Source: Candidatus Limnocylindrales bacterium (GTDB lineage Bacteria; Moduliflexota; Moduliflexia; Moduliflexales; JAUQPW01). Taken from it: 64,000 bases of DNA. The translations under genes and the position numbers were made by a program. The stretch's first letter is position 1. The number at the start of each line of letters is the position of its first letter. Below the pieces are notes generated by a model. That model was not told the DNA's origin. It did no database searches and was given only the letters and a program-made list of their open reading frames with translations. The stretch lies in contig DATMBG010000051.1 of assembly GCA_035559535.1 (NCBI GenBank), positions 248,001 to 312,000 of the forward strand, written 5' to 3'. Positions 1 through 7,719 of this stretch are shown here, piece after piece.

Positions 1-11
1 CGGCGGAACCT

Positions 12-365
12 ATGTCCATGATTCGAACAACTTTAGCCCAAAAGCGCGAAGAAAGTAAGGATAAACAAACCGTCTTGGGCCCGGCATTGGAAACCCAGAA
101 TCAGAAGGATCAGGAACTTCAAACCTTGGATTCCGGACCGGGTTGCCCTTTTTCGCAAATAGTGTCCGATGCCTTTGCCCATAATACCTCTTCATCTGGT
201 AAAGAGCCTGTTTGGACCGCAGAAGCTGAGAAACGGCTAGAACGGATTCCAGGCTTTGTAAGGCCTATGGTAAAAAAGGGTGTTGAGATGTACGCCAGGG
301 AACGGGGCTATAGCGAAATAAATGAAGCCGTTATGGATGAAGCTAGAGGAAGATTCGGCATGTGA
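12..365 (+). CDS. small PCP_red-domain protein (possibly 5'-truncated)
   Basis: The C-terminal half (about residues 68-115, from VWTAEAEKRLERIP to the end) matches the PCP_red domain, the small helical domain known from the C-terminus of the light-independent protochlorophyllide reductase B subunit and from fusions to radical SAM enzymes. The N-terminal half is polar and low in recognisable structure, with one CPF motif near residue 45. A very similar PCP_red domain ends the radical SAM protein at 983-2308, so the two are probably functional partners. The frame stays open to the window edge, so the ATG at 12 may be internal to a longer gene. The next gene starts 8 bases after the stop. The precise function is unknown. 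Confidence 0.7.
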   Translation: MSMIRTTLAQKREESKDKQTVLGPALETQNQKDQELQTLDSGPGCPFSQIVSDAFAHNTSSSGKEPVWTAEAEKRLERIPGFVRPMVKKGVEMYARERGYSEINEAVMDEARGRFGM

Positions 366-373
366 GATAAGTT

Positions 374-880
374 ATGAGCTATCTGGCTATTTTCATTCTC
401 TGGTTACATGTTTTAGCAGTTATTACCTGGATTGGGGGAATGATTTTCACGCTGGTAACCCTTGTCCCTAATCTGAAAACGCCTTTGTCCATTGAACAAC
501 TACGGCTTTTTCAGAATGCCCAGACCCGATTTCACTTCCTTGCGGCAAGGGCCGCCGAAATTATTGTGCTGACCGGTATTTTCAATGTGCTGATTCGTGG
601 ATATTATTCTCAATTTCAATATTCCCCGGCTTATATGTGGATACTTACCTTAAAAATCATCCTCCTCGGAGTGATGATTGCGATCCGGGTGATAAGTTCC
701 CGTACGGCGGTTTCGAAGATCAGTGATTTTCTTTTGACCCTCCCACCTGCTAAACAGTTCACCGACCAAATACCCGATTCTATTATGCAATTACAACGAA
801 AGTCCCAATATTTCTTGATGATTAATACGGTGCTTGGGATGGTCGTTCTGTTTCTGGCTCTCATGCTCAGGAATTTTTGA
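374..880 (+). CDS. CopD-like four-helix membrane protein
   Basis: This is a 168-residue integral membrane protein with about four hydrophobic helices (near 5-27, 58-75, 85-105 and 145-165). The first helix carries the WLHVLAVITWIGGMIF pattern with a conserved His, typical of CopD/HemJ-like haem- or copper-associated membrane proteins. A second conserved region is RFHFLAARAAEIIVLTGI. It lies 8 bases after the PCP_red protein and is followed 100 bases later by the radical SAM gene, so it is probably co-transcribed. The neighbours hint at a redox or tetrapyrrole role, but that is inference. Copper transport is the alternative from family names. Confidence 0.7.
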   Translation: MSYLAIFILWLHVLAVITWIGGMIFTLVTLVPNLKTPLSIEQLRLFQNAQTRFHFLAARAAEIIVLTGIFNVLIRGYYSQFQYSPAYMWILTLKIILLGVMIAIRVISSRTAVSKISDFLLTLPPAKQFTDQIPDSIMQLQRKSQYFLMINTVLGMVVLFLALMLRNF

Positions 881-982
881 GGTGGGAAGATGTCCTGTTG
901 AATACCTCTACAGCCGGGGAGCCCAACTTAAAAAGTAACGGGAGGTCCTCATTTAATTCCTAAATTTAAAAATCGAAAAATT

Positions 983-2308
983 ATGGAGTATAGAGTTCAC
1001 ACCATCTCCTGGAACATTACCAAACGATGCAATATCCAGTGTGCCCATTGTTATCTGGATGCTGCCTACAGAACCGGGGAACGGATCGGGGAATTAAGTA
1101 CCGAAGAATGCTTCCGAATTATTGACCAGATTGAAGAGGTAAATCCCCATGCTTTATTGATTCTGACGGGAGGAGAACCTCTATTAAGAAAGGATATTTT
1201 TGAGATTGCCCGCTACGCTTCGCAGAAAAAATTTATGGTCGTTATCGGAACGAACGGGACCATTCTCAATGATAAACTGGTACAGAAAATGGTGGCGGCG
1301 GGAGTTAAAGGGGTCAGTATCAGTCTTCATTCGGTAAGACCGGAAGCCCATGACCACTTTACCCAGGTTCCTGGATCCTGGCAAAAAGCAGTCCGAGGGG
1401 CTCAAGTCCTCAAGAGGAATCAGGTGGAGTTTATTATCCAGACTTCTACCATGTCCTGGAATTACGATGAAATCCCCAGGATTGTGGATTTTGCCTATGA
1501 ACTGGGGGCCCGGTTTTTCAACCTTTACTTTCTTGTGTGTACCGGTCGAGGCCAGGGACTTAGTGGAAAGGATATTAGCGAAGCCCGGTATGAAGCCATG
1601 CTGGTGCAGGTATTTGAGATGCAAAAGAAGTATCAGGGTAAAATGCTTATCAGTGCCAAGTGTACCCCTCAATATAAACGGATTGTTTACGAAGCTGATC
1701 CCAACTCTCCTTACCTCAAGAGCTACTCAGGCGGCTGTCCGGCAGCTACCCACTATGCCCAGATTACTCCCACCGGGGAAGTAACCCCCTGTCCTTATAT
1801 GTCTATTCCCTTAGGAAATGTCAGAAAGAAATCCTTTGCCGAGATCTGGCATACCTCACCCCTTCTTAATCAGCTTCGAGATCGAAAACTTCTCCAGGGA
1901 AGGTGTGGAAGTTGCGAATTTAAGGTGGTTTGTAGTGGATGTCGGGCCAGGGCTTTTGCAGAGACGGGTAACTACCTTGCCGAAGATCCCTCCTGTCAGT
2001 ATGAGCCTGGTAAGTATAATTTTGTGGAGATTAAATTGGAGGAGACACTCACCCTCGGTCTGGAAGCAGACTTTCAATTAACCTGGACGGATGAAGCTAA
2101 AAAACGACTGGAAATGATTCCTTCTTTTGCCCGTGGAATGGTTATAAAAGGCGTGGAAGGTTATGCTCGAAGTAAGGGTTATTCGGTGATTACTCCCGAG
2201 TTGATGAAAGAAGTCCGGGAGAAGGCCATGCAGAATATGGGAGGTATGTTTTCTTTATTTAAGAAGAATGAAAACAATCTCCTACAGATTCAAGATCTAA
2301 AGAATTAA
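983..2308 (+). CDS. radical SAM/SPASM protein with C-terminal PCP_red domain
   Basis: This is a radical SAM enzyme of 441 residues. The [4Fe-4S]-SAM motif is C16-x3-C20-x2-C23 (RCNIQCAHCY), and the SAM-binding GGEPL lies at 63-67. A SPASM region with auxiliary-cluster cysteines follows at C252, C270, C308, C311, C317, C320 and C338. Residues about 367-420 form a PCP_red domain like that of the first gene in this operon. The fold and the SWN-T-RCN start resemble the AhbC/AhbD/NirJ group of haem-modifying radical SAM enzymes, but nothing here fixes the substrate. A tetrapyrrole or peptide-modification role is possible. The membrane-protein gene downstream starts 11 bases after the stop. Confidence 0.85.
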   Translation: MEYRVHTISWNITKRCNIQCAHCYLDAAYRTGERIGELSTEECFRIIDQIEEVNPHALLILTGGEPLLRKDIFEIARYASQKKFMVVIGTNGTILNDKLVQKMVAAGVKGVSISLHSVRPEAHDHFTQVPGSWQKAVRGAQVLKRNQVEFIIQTSTMSWNYDEIPRIVDFAYELGARFFNLYFLVCTGRGQGLSGKDISEARYEAMLVQVFEMQKKYQGKMLISAKCTPQYKRIVYEADPNSPYLKSYSGGCPAATHYAQITPTGEVTPCPYMSIPLGNVRKKSFAEIWHTSPLLNQLRDRKLLQGRCGSCEFKVVCSGCRARAFAETGNYLAEDPSCQYEPGKYNFVEIKLEETLTLGLEADFQLTWTDEAKKRLEMIPSFARGMVIKGVEGYARSKGYSVITPELMKEVREKAMQNMGGMFSLFKKNENNLLQIQDLKN

Positions 2309-2319
2309 TTTCGAGATCC

Positions 2320-2721
2320 ATGACCACCCCATCCAAAAAGTTTCATCAGGCGGCTCTTGTTTACCTGATAGGAGCCATCCTGGTCGTTTTTTTGACTATT
2401 TTCTTGGGCGGTACGCCCGAGCGAAAAAGCGGTGAACTTCGCTCCCTCATCCCCGCAGCTATTATTTTACCCATTTTAGCCGGGCTCGTTTATAAGGAAT
2501 TTCGTATCCTGACCAAAATTTTAGCCGTACTGGCCGGAATTCGAACCCTGGTATTTTTACTGAACTTTTTGGGCTTCCAGATTGGATACGATTTTCATGC
2601 TCATACCGTTAAATTCAGCTCAGAGAATCTCTTTACGTTTAACTATCTCTATCTTGTTACAGGACTTTTAACGGGCTTTATCTGTTACATGCTGGCGCGA
2701 GCAGCCTGGGATCTTTCGTAG
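2320..2721 (+). CDS. four-helix membrane protein of unknown function
   Basis: This 133-residue protein is almost entirely hydrophobic, with about four membrane helices (near 11-30, 43-58, 62-83 and 108-128). I recognise no family. It begins 11 bases after the radical SAM gene and is the last gene of that operon. Its TAG stop is the start of a GTAGGGGC-type palindrome (2718-2745), so the present C-terminus (AWDLS) may have been set by insertion of that palindrome. Confidence 0.6.
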   Translation: MTTPSKKFHQAALVYLIGAILVVFLTIFLGGTPERKSGELRSLIPAAIILPILAGLVYKEFRILTKILAVLAGIRTLVFLLNFLGFQIGYDFHAHTVKFSSENLFTFNYLYLVTGLLTGFICYMLARAAWDLS

Positions 2722-2745
2722 GGGCGGAGGGCCCTCTGCCCGTAC
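2718..2745. repeat. GTAGGGGC-type palindrome, copy 1
   Basis: Near-perfect palindrome: a GTAGGGGCGGAGGG arm and a CCCTCTGCCCGTAC arm. It resembles the copy at 11299-11324 and a degenerate one at 23450-23476. The TAG within its first bases is the stop codon of the preceding gene. It could act as a terminator stem, but there is no strong T-run after it. Confidence 0.7.
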
Positions 2746-2752
2746 AAAACTA

Positions 2753-2797
2753 AGTACTGAGTGCCGAGTAACTACTTATCACTCGGTACTCAGCACT
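2753..2797. repeat. inverted tandem-word hairpin (word like GAGTACTGAGT)
   Basis: The left arm 2753-2769 and the reverse complement of the right arm (about 2780-2796) agree at about 15 of 17 positions, with a loop near ACTTAT. It fills the gap between the rightward membrane-protein gene and the 3' end of leftward metX. A short palindrome with related words is at 37226-37240. Confidence 0.75.
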
Positions 2798-2800
2798 GTC

Positions 2801-4000
2801 TTACGTTAAAAGCCCTTCACTGGGAGCTATTTCATACTCTCTTAATCCCTCGATATCTTGTTCTTCTTCTCCGGTAACCCTGGCCAAAAACCGCCGAATC
2901 AGAGGACCAAATTTATGGTACTCCAGGAGGAACGCATCATGACCGTAAAGTGAGTTAATGTTGTAGTATTCCACATAGGAGCCATTGGCCCGCAGGGCAC
3001 GTACAAGCTCCTCAGAACGGTAGGGCGGAAAAAGCCAGTCTCCGGCAAAGGAGATAACCAGAGATTTACAGGTAATCCGCTTAAAGGATTCCTCCAGGCT
3101 ACTGTATCCTTCTGAGGCATCGTATAAGTCCATAGCCCGCAATAAATAGAGGTAGCAGTTGGCATCGAATCTTTGAACGAACTTTTCACCCTGGTATTCC
3201 AAATATCTTTCCACATCGAAAGGGCTGGTCAGGTCATGTTTCATCTTTTCAGGGTTTAGATGCCGTCGGCCAAATTTTTCCCACATGGAGTGGTCACTGA
3301 GATAAGTGATATGACCGATCATTCTGGCGATAGCCAATCCTTTCTTGGGCGCTTGTTTTCCGTAATAATCTCCATGGTTCCAGTTTGGATCTGCCATGAT
3401 GGCCTCCTGGGCAACCTTATGAAAGGCGATACCCTGAGGGGTGACACAATAGCCAGTAGCAATGGGAATAATAGAACGGACCATATGGGAATAGCGGAGT
3501 CCCCATTCCAGAACCTTCATCCCGGCCGAAGATCCCCCTGCTACTGCCACTAAACTCTTCACTCCCAGGTAATCGATCAACTTCTTTTGAACCTCTACCA
3601 TGTCTCCCATGGTAATAATAGGAAAGGACATTCCATAGGGTTTTCCGGTTTTTGGGTTAATGGAAGCCGGACCTGTGGTACCTCTACAACCTCCCAGATT
3701 ATTGCAGCAGATAACAAAGTACTTACTGGTATCGAAGGGTTTTCCAGGTCCGATAATGGGATCCCACCAGCCGGGATATTTATCCTCTTCTGAATATCTT
3801 CCAGCAGCATGGGCATCTCCGGTCAGGGAGTGAATCACCAGGATGGCATTATCTCGGGTAGCGTTTAGAGTCCCATAAGTTTCATAGGCTACCGTGATAG
3901 GACTCAATTCTGCACGGTTCTCTAAAACGAACGTTTCTGGCGGTTGGACAAGGGTACAGGTCTGGGTTTTTACAATTCCGACAGAACCTTGATCGGTCAT
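2801..4000 (-). CDS. metX: homoserine O-acetyltransferase
   Basis: An alpha/beta-hydrolase-fold acyltransferase that makes O-acetylhomoserine from homoserine and acetyl-CoA, the substrate of the downstream-acting MetY. Visible hallmarks are the opening TVAYETYGTLN, the HSLTGDAHAAGR oxyanion region, CCNNLGGCRGTTGP, the nucleophile elbow AGGSSAGMKVLEW (the family more often has GGSMGG), the acid in FAGDWLFPP and the catalytic His in YGHDAFLLEY. I use the ATG at 4000: an in-frame ATG at 4033 would add about 11 residues translated from the hairpin at 4007-4093. No Shine-Dalgarno is visible at either start. It lies in an operon with metY. Confidence 0.92.
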   Translation of the reverse strand: MTDQGSVGIVKTQTCTLVQPPETFVLENRAELSPITVAYETYGTLNATRDNAILVIHSLTGDAHAAGRYSEEDKYPGWWDPIIGPGKPFDTSKYFVICCNNLGGCRGTTGPASINPKTGKPYGMSFPIITMGDMVEVQKKLIDYLGVKSLVAVAGGSSAGMKVLEWGLRYSHMVRSIIPIATGYCVTPQGIAFHKVAQEAIMADPNWNHGDYYGKQAPKKGLAIARMIGHITYLSDHSMWEKFGRRHLNPEKMKHDLTSPFDVERYLEYQGEKFVQRFDANCYLYLLRAMDLYDASEGYSSLEESFKRITCKSLVISFAGDWLFPPYRSEELVRALRANGSYVEYYNINSLYGHDAFLLEYHKFGPLIRRFLARVTGEEEQDIEGLREYEIAPSEGLLT

Positions 4001-4006
4001 TTTTTT

Positions 4007-4093
4007 GTCCGTTGTTCGTTGTCCGTTGTCCATTGTTTGTTCGAGAAGATAATAAATTTCTCAACAAAGGACAACCGACAACGGACAGCAGAC
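4007..4093. repeat. inverted tandem-word hairpin (word GTCCGTT)
   Basis: The left arm (4007-4048) contains repeated GTCCGTTGT/GTTCGTTGT words. The right arm (4058-4093) carries the complementary ACAACCGACAACGGACA words, with an AT-rich loop. It fills the whole gap between metY and metX and runs into the apparent 5' end of metX. The same word family occurs at 50660-50756 and 63272-63314. Confidence 0.85.
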
Positions 4094-4099
4094 GAAAAA

Positions 4100-5392
4100 C
4101 TACTTTTTCTGTGATTTTTCTAAGGCCTGTTCAATGTCCCAGATAATATCTTCCACATCTTCCAGTCCGATGGACAGGCGGATCATATCTGGAGTAACAC
4201 CACTTGCCAGACGTTCCTCCTCACTCAAGCGACGATGGGTAGTACTGGCAGGATGGATAACCAGACTTTTCGCATCTCCGACATTGGCCAAATGGGAGAG
4301 TAACTCCACACTTTCAATAAATTTAATTCCAGCTTCAACCCCACCCTTAATTCCAAAGGTCATAATGGAACCGGCTCCACGAGGTAAGTACTTCTGAGCC
4401 AGTTTGTAATAAGGGCTATCCGGCAGGCCCGGATAATTAACCCAGGTTACCAGGGGATGTTCACTCAAATACTTGGCCACGGCCAGCCCATTCTGACAAT
4501 GCTGCTTCATTCGAAGGGAAAGGGTTTCAAGTCCCTGGAGCATCAAGAAGGCATTAAAAGGACTCATACAGGCCCCAAAATCTCGCATCATCTCCGCCCG
4601 GACCTTCATAATGTACGCAAAATTTCCGAAAGTTTCGTAGAACTTCATGTTATGGTAACCCGGTGAAGGTTCTACTAACTCCGGAAAGGTTCCGTTATCC
4701 CACGGAAAATTCCCGGAGTCTACAATGACACCCCCGATGGAAGTTCCATGTCCTCCAATAAATTTAGTAGCCGAGTGAACTACAATATCGGCTCCGAACT
4801 CAAAAGGTCGACAAAGGTAAGGGGTGGCAAAGGTGTTATCCACCATAAAAAGAAGGCCAGCTTCGTGGGCGATTTTAGCCACAGCCTCCAAATCCAACAC
4901 ATCGATTTTAGGATTTCCCATGATTTCGCCGTAGAGGAGCTTGGTCTTACGGGTCAGAGCTTTCCTGAAATTCTCAGGATCATCCGGGTTTACAAAAGTT
5001 GTTTTAATACCGAATCGCTTGAAAGCAATGGCAAACTGATTACGAGTTCCCCCATACAGATTGGTGGAGGATACAATTTCATCTCCTTCCTTAAGGAGAG
5101 ATAAAATGGCCGTAGCCTGGGCGGCCTGACCTGAAGCGGTTGCCAGAGCACCGACTCCCCCTTCCAGGGCAGCCATCCTCTCTTCAAATACCGCCACCGT
5201 TGGATTCATAATGCGGGAATAAATACTCCCAAACCGGTTGAGTTCAAACAGATCGGCTGCATGCTGAGTATTCTCAAAGACAAAAGAAGTCGTTTGATAA
5301 ATGGGAACAGCCCTGGCTCCCGTATTGCTGTCCGGTCTTTGTCCGGCATGGATCATGAGCGTATTAAATCCAAATCTTCTATCTTGTGCCAT
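4100..5392 (-). CDS. metY: O-acetylhomoserine sulfhydrylase (homocysteine synthase)
   Basis: A 430-residue Cys/Met-metabolism PLP enzyme that converts O-acetylhomoserine and sulfide to homocysteine. The opening is [29 protein letters not shown]. The catalytic PLP lysine lies in [18 protein letters not shown], and the C-terminal region has [18 protein letters not shown] followed by [16 protein letters not shown]. These features and the length are typical of MetY rather than cystathionine gamma-synthase. metX lies about 100 bases downstream, separated only by a hairpin. Together they form the direct-sulfhydrylation route to methionine. Confidence 0.93.
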   Translation of the reverse strand: MAQDRRFGFNTLMIHAGQRPDSNTGARAVPIYQTTSFVFENTQHAADLFELNRFGSIYSRIMNPTVAVFEERMAALEGGVGALATASGQAAQATAILSLLKEGDEIVSSTNLYGGTRNQFAIAFKRFGIKTTFVNPDDPENFRKALTRKTKLLYGEIMGNPKIDVLDLEAVAKIAHEAGLLFMVDNTFATPYLCRPFEFGADIVVHSATKFIGGHGTSIGGVIVDSGNFPWDNGTFPELVEPSPGYHNMKFYETFGNFAYIMKVRAEMMRDFGACMSPFNAFLMLQGLETLSLRMKQHCQNGLAVAKYLSEHPLVTWVNYPGLPDSPYYKLAQKYLPRGAGSIMTFGIKGGVEAGIKFIESVELLSHLANVGDAKSLVIHPASTTHRRLSEEERLASGVTPDMIRLSIGLEDVEDIIWDIEQALEKSQKK

Positions 5393-5409
5393 GTAAACTC
5401 CCTTAGAAA

Positions 5410-5514
5410 GTGGGAGAGTATGGAGGTATGGGAGTATAGAAGTAAATTCTCCCGCTCCTCACCCCTCCCCACTTCCATACTCCCACACTCCCCTACTCCC
5501 ATACCTCCATACTC
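5410..5514. repeat. inverted tandem-word hairpin (word TGGGAGTA)
   Basis: The G-rich arm (5410-5445) repeats GTGGGAGAGTATGGAGG-like words. The C-rich arm (5466-5514) repeats CCATACTCCCAC-like words and abuts the stop codon of the CoA-binding gene at 5515. Relatives of the same word family occur at 21892-21960, 30294-30472, 37653-37831 and 42967-43018. Confidence 0.85.
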
Positions 5515-6009
5515 TTAAATCTTTCTAGACGTAATAACCCCCGTATTAAGTCCTACCAAATTAAGGCCCTGGAAAAACCGGCAATGTTCTATTTTCACAC
5601 AACGATCCATTACAACTTCTAAGCCAGCCTCCCTGGCACGTTTAGCCGCTTCTTCGTTGATAATTCCCAGTTGCATCCAGATGACTTTCGCTCCAATAGC
5701 AATGGCTTCTTCCACAATAGGGGGTACGTCCTCTGGCTTTCGAAAGATATCCACAATCTCTACAGGTTCCGGAATATCTTTAAGGGACTTATAGCAGCGA
5801 AGACCTAAAATTTCCTCATAATTGGGATTTACAGGGAATATTTTATACCCCTGGCTTTTCATATGAATAGCCGCCCGGTAGCTCGGACGAGAAGGTTCTG
5901 GAGAAAGCCCAACCATGGCGATATTTTTATACTTAAGTAAAATATCTCGGGTTGATAGAGAGAAATTACCGGTTTCGATTCCTGCAAATTTTCCCATGTA
6001 TTTGTTCAT
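5515..6009 (-). CDS. CoA-binding (YccU-like) protein
   Basis: A 164-residue single-domain CoA-binding Rossmann protein. The N-terminal nucleotide-binding stretch is NIAMVGLSPEPSRPSYRAAIHMKSQGYKIFPVNPNYEEILG, followed by EPVEIVDIFRKPEDVP and VIWMQLGIINEEAAKRAREAGLEVVMDRCVKIEH, all typical of the YccU/succinyl-CoA-ligase-like CoA_binding_2 family. The cellular role of the family is unclear. It lies upstream of metY on the same strand and could share its transcript, but a long hairpin separates them. I see no riboswitch upstream. Confidence 0.85.
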   Translation of the reverse strand: MNKYMGKFAGIETGNFSLSTRDILLKYKNIAMVGLSPEPSRPSYRAAIHMKSQGYKIFPVNPNYEEILGLRCYKSLKDIPEPVEIVDIFRKPEDVPPIVEEAIAIGAKVIWMQLGIINEEAAKRAREAGLEVVMDRCVKIEHCRFFQGLNLVGLNTGVITSRKI

Positions 6010-6166
6010 GGCTGATTTTTTATGATAAATAGGAGTTCATCATCTTAATAAATCATAAAAACCAGCTTAAATCGGTTACTGATAAAGTCTAGTTACCGGA
6101 TAACCTCCTGTCAAACAAAATCTGATCTACAGCGTTGCTCTCTTAATTCAAAGATTCCTTCTATTA

Positions 6167-6374
6167 CTTCGTAAAGTTAGATTTGAATAGCTCTTCTACC
6201 CTCCCCCCAACTCCCTCTCCCGAGGCTTCGGAAGAGGGGGCGCTTGGGGAGTTGTGGAGATTTGCTGGCTCCCCTCTCCGCCCCCACCCCTTCCCTCCCC
6301 GGCCACGGGGAGGGTGAGGGAGGGGGAGAGGGACCGGGGGTGAAGGAGAATCACACAGAATTAACTTTCCAAGG
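6167..6374. repeat. MITE-like element, copy A
   Basis: About 208 bp that aligns end to end by eye with copy B (33756-33954). It begins CTTCGTAAAGTTAGATTT and ends AGAATTAACTTTCCAAGG, which are imperfect inverted ends. The inside is a long CCCTC/GAGGG-rich stem. No reading frame of note lies inside. It occupies most of the 498-base gap 6010-6507. The rest of that gap is AT-rich on the left and holds a short CCTGT-GGAA-ACAGG hairpin near 6419-6432 on the right. Confidence 0.7.
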
Positions 6375-6507
6375 TACTACCTTTGTACCGGATCTTTGAT
6401 TGTAAAGTATCTTCCGTTCCTGTGGAAACAGGTTATTTCATTTTTTGCTTCAGAACGCTACCCTGTTCCCGGAGAAGGACCCGGTGACCCGTTCGGTTAG
6501 GACTTTT

Positions 6508-7224
6508 TTAAATCTCCTGATCCTTGGGTAGAATCATAATTTGTGGTATTCTCACATGATCGGGCTGTTCCAATATAAACCGTACACACCGGGCTACCTC
6601 TTCAGGTTGCAAGGGTCTCGGTATATTCAAGGAATCTTTTGGATGAACTTTATAATCCCGATGAAGTTCGGTCAGGATAAGTCCCGGTTGAATACAACTG
6701 ATCTTTACATTGGTACGTGCCAACTCCACCCGTAGCGCTTCTGATAAAGCTTCTAAAGCAAACTTAGTTCCGGCATAGGCCCCTGCCATGGGACGTATCT
6801 TGGTTCCCAGTACACTGGAGGTATTTATCAAGTGTCCGTGGTTTTGAGAAAGAAAATATTTAACCGCTACATACGCGACCCTGTAAGCGGCCTCCACATT
6901 GACCCGTACCATTTGACAAACCTTATCTATATTGATTTCAGGGATGGAACCGACTTCAATCATTCCGGCGTTATTCAACACAATATCACACCGCCCAAAG
7001 GTTTTTAAAGCCTTATCCAGCAACCTTTGAGGTAAATCGACCTCGGTAATCTCTCCGGCTATAAAAACAGTCTCTTTAAGTTCCGAGGAAAGTTTTTCCA
7101 GCCGATCGGCTCTACGAGCGGTAAGAACTAACTTCACTCCTGCTTCATGAAGGTTTCGGGCTACTGCCGCTCCAACTCCACTGCTGGCCCCGGTGATGAT
7201 GGCCACTTTATCTTTCAAATTCAT
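6508..7224 (-). CDS. short-chain dehydrogenase/reductase
   Basis: A classical SDR of about 238 residues. It has the cofactor motif TGASSGVGAA near the N-terminus, NNAGMIEVG, the catalytic Ser in INTSSVLGTKI and the YAGTKFAL catalytic Tyr/Lys pair. The end (SCIQPGLILTELHRDY) is typical. The substrate cannot be predicted. The start at 7224 (MNLKDKVAIITGA) is preceded by AAGAGGAA, a good ribosome-binding site. An in-frame extension to 7386 would be read through GC-rich repeat-like DNA and is unlikely. Confidence 0.88.
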   Translation of the reverse strand: MNLKDKVAIITGASSGVGAAVARNLHEAGVKLVLTARRADRLEKLSSELKETVFIAGEITEVDLPQRLLDKALKTFGRCDIVLNNAGMIEVGSIPEINIDKVCQMVRVNVEAAYRVAYVAVKYFLSQNHGHLINTSSVLGTKIRPMAGAYAGTKFALEALSEALRVELARTNVKISCIQPGLILTELHRDYKVHPKDSLNIPRPLQPEEVARCVRFILEQPDHVRIPQIMILPKDQEI

Positions 7225-7625
7225 ATCAGAATATTCCTCTTTAAGCCGAACCCCTCCTATCCCCATAGCATCAGGATAAAAAGGTAGCCCCGCGGCGGGG
7301 CGACCTGTGGATAGCCCCCGGCGTGAGCCAGGGGAAACAGGATAACAGGATCCTTTAAGCCACAACGGGGCGACCTGTTTAATCACCAGGGAGCTTGAAA
7401 AAATTCTGAATTTCTGAACCCCCCGACCTTTCGTCGGGAGCTACCAACCGTTCGCCTCTGATGGGGCTTTTCGACTTATGCTGGTGTGTATACCTCCTAT
7501 CCCCCTTTGAGAAGGGCCAGGAGAGTCCGGCTTCTCTCCCAAATCAACTCCACCTCTAAACTATCCCAGCCTGCTTTTGTTTCTAAAATAGTTTAAGCAA
7601 GGATGAGATGTCAAGCAGAATAGTA
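7225..7625. other. gene-free stretch with short repeats
   Basis: No gene is supported here. It contains a direct repeat GGGGCGACCTGT at 7297-7308 and 7367-7378, and a CCCGAC-CTTTC-GTCGGG hairpin at 7422-7438. A degenerate CCCCTTTGAGAAGGG element lies near 7501-7516. The stretch 7420-7480 looks like the remnant of something older, but I could not match it to a gene or a known structured RNA. Confidence 0.4.
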
Positions 7626-7654
7626 TTGACGCCGAAGTAGATCCCGGGTATGCT
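7626..7654 (+). promoter_or_regulatory. sigma70-like promoter for the GlcD/GlcF-like operon
   Basis: TTGACG at 7626-7631 and TATGCT at 7649-7654 are separated by exactly 17 bases. The start codon at 7720 is about 60 bases downstream, with an AAAGGA ribosome-binding site. Confidence 0.5.
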
Positions 7655-7719
7655 TTTAATGATTTGTAAAGCAAATAAAACGACTCCAGAATTTTCTTTA
7701 GAAAGGATAACAAAATTCT

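Noticed and set aside
12-365. RiPP precursor for the radical SAM enzyme
   Set aside because: The C-terminal half is a folded PCP_red domain shared with the enzyme itself rather than a leader plus core peptide.
5393-6507. SAM riboswitch upstream of the methionine genes
   Set aside because: No SAM-riboswitch-like core was seen upstream of metY or of the CoA-binding gene; the gap before metY is a low-complexity hairpin.
7225-7386. N-terminal extension of the SDR protein
   Set aside because: The sequence is GC-rich repeat-like DNA with no family match, while the start at 7224 has a good ribosome site.
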